From Verrucomicrobiia bacterium (lineage in GTDB: Bacteria > Verrucomicrobiota > Verrucomicrobiia > Verrucomicrobiales > Akkermansiaceae): 64,000 nucleotides of DNA. Positions 1-8,900 of the stretch are shown piece by piece. The notes below the pieces were generated by a model, which saw only the letters and a list, made by a program, of their open reading frames with translations, was not told the origin of the DNA and made no database searches. Location of the stretch: positions 62,001 to 126,000 of the forward strand of contig JAUIGV010000015.1 of assembly GCA_030432565.1 (NCBI GenBank), given 5' to 3'. The position numbers and the translations under genes are program-made. How positions within the stretch are numbered: position 1 is the stretch's first letter; the number at the start of each line of letters is the position of its first letter.

Positions 1-252
1 ATCATCTCGGATTTAATCCCGATGAAAGAGGGTGCCTGGACGTTTCACGAAGTTGGGCAACCCCTTGGACCCGGAATTGACAGGAAGTATCTGAGCGAGA
101 TCCCCACGGGTGCCATTCACTATTCATGGGATCCATCCCCCCACGACACTTTCACCGAACTCTTTTCGGCAACCGAGGAGCAGATTCAAGCCGGTGCCCC
201 CGCACTTGAAGTGGCTATCGCAGAGATCAAAATGAGATCGATATCGCAGTAA
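1..252 (+). CDS. C-terminal part of an unidentified protein (5' end outside window)
   Basis: The reading frame is open from base 1 and ends at a TAA at 250-252, so only the last 83 residues are visible. The internal ATG at 22 is probably not the real start, because the frame continues upstream without a stop. The fragment is hydrophilic, contains the phrase IHYSWDPSPHDTFTEL, and has no membrane segment or recognisable catalytic motif. I do not recognise the family. It converges on hipA, with about 80 bases between the two stop codons and no clear terminator hairpin in that gap. Confidence 0.55.
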   Translation: MISDLIPMKEGAWTFHEVGQPLGPGIDRKYLSEIPTGAIHYSWDPSPHDTFTELFSATEEQIQAGAPALEVAIAEIKMRSISQ

Positions 253-331
253 TATTTTGAATCTCGGTTTTGATGAATGTTGTCCGGCTTAGATCAATTC
301 ATTCGTCGCGAGACTCTGCCTGAATTTTTGG

Positions 332-1633
332 CTATCGCACGGGGAGAAATCGGAAATTTCCGCGGATCCGGGGAATGAGGTTTTTTGGAACTCCGGCTTC
401 TGTTGCGAAGGTGGGCCAATTCTGGAGGCTCTGGTGGAGGGTGGTGATCATGTCTTTTGCCTGACGGGGTTTGACGTCGGCCGAGCGGGCGGCGGTGAGG
501 AGGTCTTCCTGTGTGAACTTGTCGCGTTTGCCGTTGAGGGTCATTTGGTGACGGCTGGTCCAGGCTCCGTCGGGATTGTATGAGTAGGTGACATCGTAGG
601 CGGGTGCCAGGTGCCAGGTGCCGCGGCGGTCCATCAGAAAGGAGATGTTTTTGGTGTGATCGTCCTGGTTGCGAGCGAGGATGTTGAAGAGAGCGCGGCG
701 GTAGAGTTCGGTGAGGTCCGGCTGGGGAAGGCCGAGGCGACGTGCGAGTTGGAAGGCCTGCTCATAGGAGTAGCCGCCAGCGGTATTGAAGTCGTAATGA
801 CCGAGGGCGCAGAGGGTTTGTTGGTGGAGTTTGTCGCCGTCCGCGGTCCGGTCAAAGCGGCGGGTCATAAAGTGAGCGCGTCCATTTTCCTCCAGGAGAC
901 GGCAGGTGCTCATCGTGATGCCGGCGGCGCGGGCCATGAGGTGGTAGGCGTATTCAATGCGACCGTAGCCGAGGGGATCGGCGAGTTCCTTGTCGGCGTT
1001 GGCATCGACGCCATCGAACTTGATGAGCCAAGGCTCGAAGTCGGGGGGAAGGGGGACCTGGCCGGATCGAATTTCGCCGGTTGTGGGATTCCAGGCGACG
1101 ACGGCTTTGGCGCGGGCCCCGCCGGCCGAGGTGCCGACGCGAAGAATGTCGGCGAGAGCTTCCTCCTCGTGGTCGGGAACAAAGGAGGTTTTTAATTTCG
1201 CGCGGTCGGCGAGGACAGCGTTGGCGAGATGCACGAGAGCGTCTATCTCAAGTTCACGATCTGGTTTTTCGGCGTGATGTGCGGGAAGGAATTCGAGGGC
1301 GCCCATGGCGCGGCTGCCGAGGTAGCAGAGACGTTCGACCGGATTGAAAGAGGCGGGAGTGCGCCCTTCACGGGTGAGCCATTGGTCGATGAGAAGGTTG
1401 CCAAACTTGTCGGGGAGGCAGTCGGCGAGAAGGCCGGGAAGGCCTTTGAAGGTTTCGCGCGGAAGAGCCGGAAATTGGTAGATGCCTTCGGCCAGAGGCA
1501 TGTGGATGGGGGCGACTTCGATGCCGCTGCGGAGGAAGGCGGGGGAGTATTCGAAGAGTCCGAGCTGCTGGTCGGCGTCCCAGGCTACCGCGCCAATGTC
1601 GGTGCCAAAAAGGGTGACGGTGGCGGAGGTCAT
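332..1633 (-). CDS. hipA: HipA family toxin, serine/threonine protein kinase
   Basis: The protein has 433 residues, the usual size for HipA. An N-terminal Couple_hipA-type region (about 1-120, with PRETFKGLPGLLADCLPDKFG) precedes the HipA_C kinase fold. Visible kinase landmarks are the GTSAGGARAK segment near residue 165, equivalent to the phosphate-binding loop where HipA autophosphorylates, the catalytic NQDDHTKN motif at 322-329, and the metal-binding Asp in APAYDVTY at 347. In known HipBA systems the kinase phosphorylates a translation target, such as glutamyl-tRNA synthetase in E. coli, and causes growth arrest. The target here is unknown. The start ATG overlaps the stop of the upstream hipB-like gene by 4 bases, so translation is coupled. 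All key residues are intact, so this is probably an active toxin. Confidence 0.93.
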   Translation of the reverse strand: MTSATVTLFGTDIGAVAWDADQQLGLFEYSPAFLRSGIEVAPIHMPLAEGIYQFPALPRETFKGLPGLLADCLPDKFGNLLIDQWLTREGRTPASFNPVERLCYLGSRAMGALEFLPAHHAEKPDRELEIDALVHLANAVLADRAKLKTSFVPDHEEEALADILRVGTSAGGARAKAVVAWNPTTGEIRSGQVPLPPDFEPWLIKFDGVDANADKELADPLGYGRIEYAYHLMARAAGITMSTCRLLEENGRAHFMTRRFDRTADGDKLHQQTLCALGHYDFNTAGGYSYEQAFQLARRLGLPQPDLTELYRRALFNILARNQDDHTKNISFLMDRRGTWHLAPAYDVTYSYNPDGAWTSRHQMTLNGKRDKFTQEDLLTAARSADVKPRQAKDMITTLHQSLQNWPTFATEAGVPKNLIPRIRGNFRFLPVR

Positions 1634-1998
1634 GGTTTCTCATCGCCCCAGACCCATTCGCTGGGTTCGGGTTGTTTTTTGCGAGGTTTCGAGGCGTATT
1701 TCCGCGTCGGTTCCGCTAGCGTTTGGGCTTGGCGGATCGCGTTGGGGCTAAGGGGAAGGGGTTTGATGAGTTCTTCCAGGGTATGTTCGATTTTGAGGGC
1801 GCGGACGAGGCGGATGAGGGTCCCGAGGGTGCAGCCGTTTCCGTTCTCGACAGACGTGATGGTGCGCCGGGCGAGTCCGGCACGTTCAGCGAGCTCGGTC
1901 TGGTTGAGGTTTTGGCGGAGGCGATTTTGTTTGAGTCGCTTGCCAATGAGTTCCTCCAGCTGGCTTTCGGTGAGTCGAGAGGTTTCTTTTTGATTCAT
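1630..1998 (-). CDS. hipB: HipB-like XRE family antitoxin / autorepressor
   Basis: This 122-residue protein has a helix-turn-helix of the XRE/Cro type at about residues 32-85; NQTELAERAGLARRTITSVE is a typical scanning helix pair. The C-terminal tail (about 86-122) is basic and Pro-rich, and could be the part that contacts HipA. It lies directly upstream of hipA and overlaps it by 4 bases, the standard antitoxin-toxin order. HipB proteins neutralise HipA and bind operator palindromes in their own promoter. Three palindrome copies lie upstream (see 2020-2133). It is longer than E. coli HipB (88 residues), mainly through N- and C-terminal extensions. Confidence 0.9.
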   Translation of the reverse strand: MNQKETSRLTESQLEELIGKRLKQNRLRQNLNQTELAERAGLARRTITSVENGNGCTLGTLIRLVRALKIEHTLEELIKPLPLSPNAIRQAQTLAEPTRKYASKPRKKQPEPSEWVWGDEKP

Positions 1999-2019
1999 TT
2001 TCTGCGCAATATCTCTGTT

Positions 2020-2133
2020 TACTCGCTAAAGTGAGCATAAAAACACTTAAATGTCAAGATGTCTCGTTGCAGTTTGAGCGTTGTGGCGCTCAAAATAATT
2101 CTATTTTAGTTTTTGTGAGCAAAAATCTGCTCA
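2020..2133 (-). promoter_or_regulatory. hipBA promoter with palindromic operator array
   Basis: Two near-identical palindromes are seen: TTTGAGCG-N6-CGCTCAAA at 2073-2094 (perfect, 8 bp arms) and TGAGCA-N6-TGCTCA at 2116-2133 (perfect, 6 bp arms). Their centres are 41 bp apart. A degenerate third copy sharing the TGAGCA half-site lies at 2020-2037. On the minus strand a consensus -35 hexamer TTGACA (2052-2057) sits between the copies, and the degenerate copy falls where the -10 would be. The geometry fits autorepression by the HipB-like protein. Assignment to HipB is inference. Confidence 0.7.
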
Positions 2134-2420
2134 TAAAGTGTCAGGTATCATCTTGGCTGGATGGCGATCAGATCCTTGGTTTGATGGAATTGACTCTTCA
2201 ATTCGCTCCGGTAGGGATCTTGTTGGGAGACAGGCCGATGGTTTGTGGCCCTTCATTCGAAGAATATGACGGACCAAAAGGAATAAAGAAGCGATCAGGC
2301 TTGGATTGTGGAAACGATGGTTCCTGGGGAGGATTGATTTTTTGCGATACGCCACATGGATGATTCGAAAGCGATCTTGCAGGCACCTATGCTGGCTTGG
2401 GGTCATCCTGCCAGGAAAAT
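2134..2420. other. intergenic stretch without recognisable gene
   Basis: This is the gap between the hipBA operator region and the end of pbpC. Short open frames exist on both strands, but they overlap each other, use weak starts and show no recognisable domain. I see only weak 5-bp inverted repeats near 2380-2415 and no U-tract terminator. Confidence 0.5.
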
Positions 2421-4637
2421 TCAGAGTGCCTCAACTTTGAACTCACAGGAAATCGATTGCTTGGTCTCCGAATGAGTGAGATGCAAGCGATGGGTGCCCG
2501 GGGTGAGGGTCGCTTGTTCGCCGTTGATCTTGAGAGTGTCCGAGGTCCAGGTGACGTCCGGGAGGTTTGCTACCAACTTGAGTTGGTCCGTGGTGCCCGG
2601 AATTTCCGGATCCAGATAGTAGGTTGCTCCGGGGAGCGGAGTTAGGAACTGCAGATTGAGAGTTGCGGGTGGACGTGAGTCGGTGAGGGTGAAAGCGTGG
2701 CCTTTGACATTGTCTTCCGACTGATACCATTCGGCATAGTCGAGAGAGAGGAGAGCTCGTTGATCGGGATGGTAGTCTTGGTTTGAAACTGGCAATGGCA
2801 GTCGTTCTTTGGGGCAGAGCTCAAGTTTGAGATAGGCGGTCCCTTTCTGCGGAGGGATCGAGAAGTGATGTCCTGTGCGTTCATCGACCTGGATGCGGGT
2901 GAGGGACGCTGGCTTTGAGGGGAAAGAGGGCGCGTGGTCCTGATGTAAAGCCAGCATGGTGCGGTGAAAGATGGGCCCGGCTCCGGTGACTCCGGAGATG
3001 CCCGCCATGGGTGTGTTGTCGAAGTTGCCAACCCAAACCCCGACCGTGAAGTCTGCTGTGAATCCAAGGCACCAGTTGTCGCGAAAATCTGATGAAGTTC
3101 CTGTTTTGACGGCGCAGGGGAAGGGAAGCCGGAGAAGCGAATCGTTTCCAAAAGCTGCCGAGCGGGCCTGGTTGTCGGAGAGGATGTCGGCGATCAAGAA
3201 GCAAGCTTCACGGGTGAGCGGATAGGTGGAACTGGCTTCAGTCCCGTGGATCAGGGACGGCGGGAGGTGCCGGCCGAGTCTGGCGAGAGTGGCGTAAGCA
3301 TTGGTGAGGGAAAGGAGTGAGACCTCGGCATTGCCGATGGTGAGACCAAGGCCGTATTCGGCAGCCTCGCGTGCAAGTTTCAGATCGAGTTCGTTGAGAA
3401 GCGCGTGAAGAGGTTCGGGGCCGCCGAGTTGGTTGAGCACCCGCATCGCTGAGACGTTGAGAGAGTTCCCGAGGGCGTGGCGGATTGAAACGGGGCCGTG
3501 GTGGCGGCGGTCGTAGTTTTTGGGAGCGTCGAGTCCTTCCTCGGTTTGATAATCGGTGGGGATGTCGGCGATGATGGTGCCGGGGTAGAGACCTTGGTTT
3601 TGGAAGGCGAGCGCGTAGGTGAAAGGCTTGAGAGTGGAGCCAGCGGAGCGGAGGGCGAGAGCTCCGTTGACCTGGCCGCTGTTGCTACTCTCAAAATCCG
3701 AGGACCCGTGAAAAGCGAGGACCTCTCCGGTGGCGTTTTCAATGACGACAACCGCGCCGTGTTGCACATTTTTCTGATCGAGCTTCGAAAGTTCATCGTG
3801 GAGAATATCGTGGGTTTTTCTTTGAAGTTCGCTTTCGATGCTGAGCCGTGCGCCCTCGCTGAAGTGACTTGTCAGGTGGGGAATCGGGTTTTCTGCTTCA
3901 GGATTGGCGAGCTGCAAGGGCTCGGACTTGGCGAGTTCAATGGCAGGCGGTGGGTAATCAAATTCGGAGGCCAGACGGTCGAGGATCCAGTTGCGACGTT
4001 CGAGGGCCGCTTGTGGGTTCCGGCGCGGGTTGAGCCGGGAGGGGGCCTGGGGAAGTCCGGCAAGGAGGGCTGACTCGGCAAGGGAGAGATCGGCGAGTGG
4101 TTTCTTGAAGAAGTATCGGGCCGCTTCGGCGCAGCCCTGCCGATGTGAGCCGTAGTCGAGCCGGTTCAGGTAGGCCGTCAGGATTTGGTCTTTGGTCCAC
4201 TGTGTTTCAAGGCGACGCGCGAGCATCATTTCGGAAATCTTCTTACCCAGGGTTCGCTCTTCCCGGGGCGTGGAGATCTTAATCAATTGCTGGGTAATGG
4301 TGGAGGCTCCGGAAGTGATGCGGCTGGTACGGGTGTTTTCGTACAAAGCCCGCAAGGAGGCGAGATAATCGATTCCGGGGTGTTCGAAGAAGCGTTTGTC
4401 TTCGGCGGCGAGGGTGGCTTTGACGAGGTGATCGGGGATCTCCTCCAGTGTGGCCGGTTGATGGCGAAAGTAGTCCTCGCGCGGGAAGTGGGTCAGTTCC
4501 CTGCCGTGGCGGTCGAGGAGGATGCCGTGCGTAGCGGGTGGGTTTCCCAGTCTCTCCGGAAGCGGTCCGAGGAGGGGGATGACCGGGAGAAGTAAAAAAA
4601 GGGCGAGAAATCGCGGAGCTGACGGCGGAAGGATCAT
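2421..4637 (-). CDS. pbpC: Penicillin-binding protein 1C (GT51 + transpeptidase + BiPBP_C)
   Basis: The protein has 738 residues and an N-terminal signal anchor (about 8-25). The glycosyltransferase 51 domain (about 40-230) shows the catalytic-Glu motif AAEDKRFFEHPG and SGASTITQQL. The transpeptidase domain (about 280-560) has an intact SxxK (STLK, near 340), SLN and KTG (VKTGTSSD). A C-terminal BiPBP_C-like beta domain (about 640-738) follows, with GATYYLDPEIPG. This is a complete bifunctional class A PBP of the PBP1C type, polymerising and cross-linking peptidoglycan in the periplasm. It follows the dehydrogenase-like gene by 52 bases and an alpha-2-macroglobulin gene upstream of that. The A2M-PbpC pairing is well known in bacteria and is thought to join protease inhibition with wall repair. 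The motifs contrast with the degenerate PBP at 29101. Confidence 0.95.
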   Translation of the reverse strand: MILPPSAPRFLALFLLLPVIPLLGPLPERLGNPPATHGILLDRHGRELTHFPREDYFRHQPATLEEIPDHLVKATLAAEDKRFFEHPGIDYLASLRALYENTRTSRITSGASTITQQLIKISTPREERTLGKKISEMMLARRLETQWTKDQILTAYLNRLDYGSHRQGCAEAARYFFKKPLADLSLAESALLAGLPQAPSRLNPRRNPQAALERRNWILDRLASEFDYPPPAIELAKSEPLQLANPEAENPIPHLTSHFSEGARLSIESELQRKTHDILHDELSKLDQKNVQHGAVVVIENATGEVLAFHGSSDFESSNSGQVNGALALRSAGSTLKPFTYALAFQNQGLYPGTIIADIPTDYQTEEGLDAPKNYDRRHHGPVSIRHALGNSLNVSAMRVLNQLGGPEPLHALLNELDLKLAREAAEYGLGLTIGNAEVSLLSLTNAYATLARLGRHLPPSLIHGTEASSTYPLTREACFLIADILSDNQARSAAFGNDSLLRLPFPCAVKTGTSSDFRDNWCLGFTADFTVGVWVGNFDNTPMAGISGVTGAGPIFHRTMLALHQDHAPSFPSKPASLTRIQVDERTGHHFSIPPQKGTAYLKLELCPKERLPLPVSNQDYHPDQRALLSLDYAEWYQSEDNVKGHAFTLTDSRPPATLNLQFLTPLPGATYYLDPEIPGTTDQLKLVANLPDVTWTSDTLKINGEQATLTPGTHRLHLTHSETKQSISCEFKVEAL

Positions 4638-4689
4638 TTCATGTGGTTAGGCCAACCACCGAAAGCTGCGGCGAGTGCGCTGGCCCGCG

Positions 4690-5841
4690 TTATTTTTTCG
4701 GTGAGATGTTGTAGATCTTGTGATCGTGTGAAAGAATGAGGAGTTCGCCATCGGCATCTTCAACGAAGGCGGTGGGTCGGAACTTCGAGGCATCAGGGCG
4801 TTTGAAAATTACGGTGTTCTCGGTCTTCTTTCCATCTTTGGTTTCGAGAGCCCAGATGGTTCCGAACCCCCAGTCGCCGTAGATGTATTTCCCCTGCAGT
4901 TGAGGCACGGCAGCTCCGCGGTAGTGAATTCCACCGGTGATCGAGATGCCATCTTCCCGGCCGTATTCATGAATCGGGGCGATGAATTGGACGTCTTTGG
5001 AAGGTTTGTCGGTGCGGGCATTTGCAGGGTGGGTGGCTTCATTGAAGGACCATCCGTAGTTCCCTCCCTTGGTGATGATATTGATCTCCTCCCAGGCATT
5101 TTGGCCGACGTCGGCCGCCCAAAGTTGATTGGTGTCGGGGTGGAAGGTGAGACCCCAGGGGTTGCGCAATCCGAGGGCGAAGATCTCGGGATGATGCCCG
5201 GGCTTGTCGAGGAAGGGATTGTCTTCCGGAAGTCCGTAGGGGCGGTTTCCTGCCCGTTTGTTCACATCGATACGGAGAATCTTGCCGTTGTAGACGAAGG
5301 TGTTTTGCGAGAATCGCTGTGGGTCGTTGGACTTTCCGCCATCGCCGATTGCGATGTAGAGGTAGCCGTCGGGTCCGAAGAGGATGTTGCCGGAGTTGTG
5401 GTTCCAGAAGGGTTGGGGGATTTCGAGAAGAACGCGCTCGGTGGAGAGATCTGCTTTATTGGGATCGTCGGCAAAGGTTTGCATTTCACTGACGCGGGTG
5501 TGTTTGGGGTCCTGCAGCGAGTAGTAGATGTAGAATTTACGATTTCTGGCGTAGTCGGGGTGAAAGGCGAGGCCGAGGAGTCCTTCTTCAAACTGCTGCT
5601 TGATAAGCGGTCGGTCAGTGACATCGAGGAAGGTGATCTCTTTATCCGAGTCACGGTCCTTCGGGAGGATGGTGATTTTTCCGAACTGCTGGACGAGGAA
5701 AAGTCGATCGGTTCCGTCGGGCGGAATGGCGAGGGCGACAGGAAGTTTGATCTTCTGATTTTTAAAGGTTTGGGTGATTTCGATCTCGGGAGCGGCTAAC
5801 AGGAACGACGCGGTGAGCAAAAACGCTGCAAGTGTTTTCAT
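4690..5841 (-). CDS. Secreted PQQ-dependent sugar dehydrogenase-like protein (GSDH family)
   Basis: About 383 residues from the ATG at 5841. That start gives a clean signal peptide (MKTLAAFLLTASFLLAAP), whereas an upstream in-frame ATG at 5877 would add 12 residues with no purpose. The body is a six-bladed beta-propeller of the glucose/sorbosone dehydrogenase type: LLGLAFHPDY, YIAIGDGG, GLRNPWGLTF and AADVGQNAWEEIN are family signatures. Members oxidise sugars with PQQ, but many homologues have no proven activity, so the substrate is unknown. It lies between A2M (127-base gap) and pbpC (52-base gap) on the same strand and may be part of their transcript. Confidence 0.88.
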   Translation of the reverse strand: MKTLAAFLLTASFLLAAPEIEITQTFKNQKIKLPVALAIPPDGTDRLFLVQQFGKITILPKDRDSDKEITFLDVTDRPLIKQQFEEGLLGLAFHPDYARNRKFYIYYSLQDPKHTRVSEMQTFADDPNKADLSTERVLLEIPQPFWNHNSGNILFGPDGYLYIAIGDGGKSNDPQRFSQNTFVYNGKILRIDVNKRAGNRPYGLPEDNPFLDKPGHHPEIFALGLRNPWGLTFHPDTNQLWAADVGQNAWEEINIITKGGNYGWSFNEATHPANARTDKPSKDVQFIAPIHEYGREDGISITGGIHYRGAAVPQLQGKYIYGDWGFGTIWALETKDGKKTENTVIFKRPDASKFRPTAFVEDADGELLILSHDHKIYNISPKK

Positions 5842-5968
5842 GATGGAAATAATGAACGCAGAATGACGAACGTCCAATGTTGATTTTTTGGGGAGTGTCT
5901 TCGCTCCTTCGGGATTGCTTGTTCAACGGGCGGGTTTCGTGTTCGTGGAACCCGGAGGAAAGTCCGCT

Positions 5969-8900
5969 CTACTTGACGCTGAGGGTTTGGGTTGCGCCGA
6001 GGGCGTAGCTGGAGGGGTCGTACATTTCCTCGACCTTGGTGGAGGGGACGAAGTTTTCGCCATCGTGGGTCACACGGGCATGGTAGCTCATGGTGACATT
6101 GGAGGACCGGCGCGGGTTGTCCACAAAGAAGAGGACGCGATCGAGGCGTACTTCCTGATGCGAGATGCTCCAATGGTTTTTATCTTTGACGCGCCCCGCC
6201 TGGCTTCCAAAGTCGGAATTGACGGCCTGGAAAGACGAGGGGAGCGGGTCGTCAATGGCAAGGTAGCGCATGGATTTATCCGGAAGGGAAACCGTCAGGG
6301 TAACTTTGACGAGGTCTCCAATTTTCGGATCCTGAAGCTTCTCGGTGGAGCCATCTGATTGGACGCGCTCGTAGTTCCGGATGATCGAAAGACCGTTTTT
6401 GGAAACAGGCTGGACGGGAGCGATCTTTGGCTTCGCCGCGATGGCGCTGTAAACGTAGGTTTTATCGCTTGAGGAAGCGAGAAGTTTGAATCCGCCCTCG
6501 AGAGGAAGTTTGAGGGTGTGGGAAGGCTTGTCTTTTGGAATTACGATCTTCTTCGTGCCGTCTGAGGTTTCGACCAAGAGCTCGATGTCCTTTTGCGAGA
6601 TCTCGTGAGCCTGGGCGTAGGCGCCCATCGCGAGGAGCGACCAGGCGTTGGCCCAAGTGGTGCGCCAGTGACCGCGTGGGGAGCGTTTTGCAAGGAGTTT
6701 GGAAAGGTTGTCTTCGCAGCCTTTGGAATTCGGCTTGATGGTGGACCAGGCGAAAAGGGACATGGCATCGGCGTTGCGATAGGTCATCCAGTAGCCGCTG
6801 TTGTTCCCGGCCTCTCCGTCCATGCCGAGGAGTTCTTCGGCTCCTTCCTGCTTGGCGGTGTGCATCGCGAGTGCGAGGAAAGCGCGTGCGGATTGCGGAA
6901 TTTGATCGGCCTTTTCAAGCAGCTTGGAGTGGTAAGCGTTTTCTGCTTTGCCAAGTCGGGCGAGAACATAGAGCCCGCGGGCGTAGTTTTCGTAATCGTA
7001 GGCGGTCTTGATGCCGGAGAGTCCTCGGAGGTTTGACGAGAGGTAGCCGGCGAGGCGGTCGAGTGAGGATTGGGGAACATCGGCTCCGGCTTCCTTGCAG
7101 AGAATCAAGCCAAGACCGGCATAGGATGAGGCCCAATTGGATGAGGAGCTGTTGCCACTCCAGTAGCCAATGCCACCATCGGAAGTTTGCATGCCGAGAA
7201 GACGGTCTGCTCCGGCCTGGATTGCTTTGTCGATTTGAGTAACGGATTGCTTCTGGAAGCCAGGCGCGAGGTGGCGAAGGTTTTTGGCCGCGATCCACGG
7301 GATGGTCGACGAGGTCGTTTGCTCGGCGCAACCATAAGGATAACGAAGGAGGTAGTCGATGGCGCCACCTGCTTCGAGGAGTCGGGAGCGGGCGAATTCG
7401 ACCTCCAGGTGACCACGGCCAGCGATGAGTTCCTCGGAGAATCCCTCAAGGAGGTTGAACTTCCTGGCGGGGTCGTTAAAGGTCACGAATTGGACTTCGC
7501 GGAGGAGAGGCATCGGGTAGCGAACCTCGAAGGTGGACTCGACGGAGTCCGAGAGGTTTTGTTTGAGCGCCGGTGGGAGGTCGCGGTTGGCGAGGGCCAC
7601 GGGTTCGGCGGACCACTGCCACTTGGCGGTGCCGGTGTTGGCGAAGATGACTTCGAATTCGACGGTGGCCTGACCTTTGGCCGGGACGTCGATTTCAGTC
7701 ATGAGGGTTTTGTTGGCGGTTGTGGTGGAGTCGAGCTTGAGTTCAACCTTCCAGGTGCCGGCGTTGTCGGTGGTATTCTGGAGGAGAGCCTTCGAGCGGA
7801 TGCGATCGCCCTCATGGGCAAAGGCAGGAGGCGAGGGCTCAAGCATGAAGGGCTTGTTCACCACGGCTTCGCTGATGCCGTTTCCGAAGCGGGAGGATCC
7901 ATGGGAGGCAACGGCAATGAGGCGATAGCGGGTGAGGGTGTCGGGTGCTTTAAAGCGGGCGGAGAAGGTTCCGTCGCTGCCAGTCACAAGAGCGGGCATC
8001 CAGGCGGCGGTGGGGTTGAAGTCGGAGCGTGATTTTTCCTCTTCTTCACCGCCGCCATCGGAGGCTGCGAAGGCATCGGCTTCACCTCCTCCAATGATGA
8101 ATCCTTTGTTGCCAAACTCGCGGGCGTCGAGGGATTCCGGGATGAAGTTTGTCAGAGAAGTGCCGTTTTTCAGGCTCATCAGGCGGGGCTGATGGAAGGT
8201 GGAGAGCGGATCGGGATTGTCGTAACCCATGACGGCGAGCGTTCCTTCATCGACTGCGTAGAATGTGATTTCAGCGGCGGATACCGGCTTGCCTTTGTAG
8301 TCGGTCACGTTTCCTGAGACTTCGATGATATCGCCGGGCCGGGTCTCACTCTGAGTGGTGGCAAGGTCGATCGTGAGCCGGGATTTCGCAGGGTCGACGG
8401 TGAGTTCACAATATCCGAGGCGGAGTTGCGGCTCGGGGTCCTTGCGTTTGGAATCAGCGGATCCCTTGATGATGAGAACCGAGACGAAAGCGTTGGGCGC
8501 GTCATCTTCGTTGAGCGGAATTTCGATGACGGGATTTTCCAGAGTCAGTTGCTTGCGGAACTTACGGGCAACATCCTTGTGCTCGACCGTGATGAGGGCT
8601 TCGCCCTCGATGGGAGAGAGGACGAGGATGCGGGCAGTTTCACCGGGTTGGTATCGGCGCTTTTCAGGAACAAGCTTGATGCGCATTCCGGCTTCATAAG
8701 CCCAGGGGTATTCGTTGGTGCCATAGATCTGACGGGTGATGACAGTTTTGATCAGGCGTCCGGAGGCGTCTTTTGAAGTCAGGGTGAAGAAGTGTTTTCC
8801 GGATTCGGTGGGGGTGAAGGGAAGATCGAGTTTGCCATTTGGCAGGGTGATTTCACGGGTGGTGACCGGGACGATCGAGGCTTCGTTTTTCACGATGATG

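Noticed and set aside
2031-2363. 110-codon open frame on the plus strand in the hipB-pbpC gap
   Set aside because: It begins with a GTG inside the operator array, has no domain and overlaps an equally open minus-strand frame.
4900-5799. 299-codon open frame on the plus strand opposite the dehydrogenase gene
   Set aside because: Antisense shadow of a well-supported GSDH gene; the translation is Gly/Val-rich with no motif. The same applies to other long antisense frames over A2M, hppA and the lamin-tail gene.
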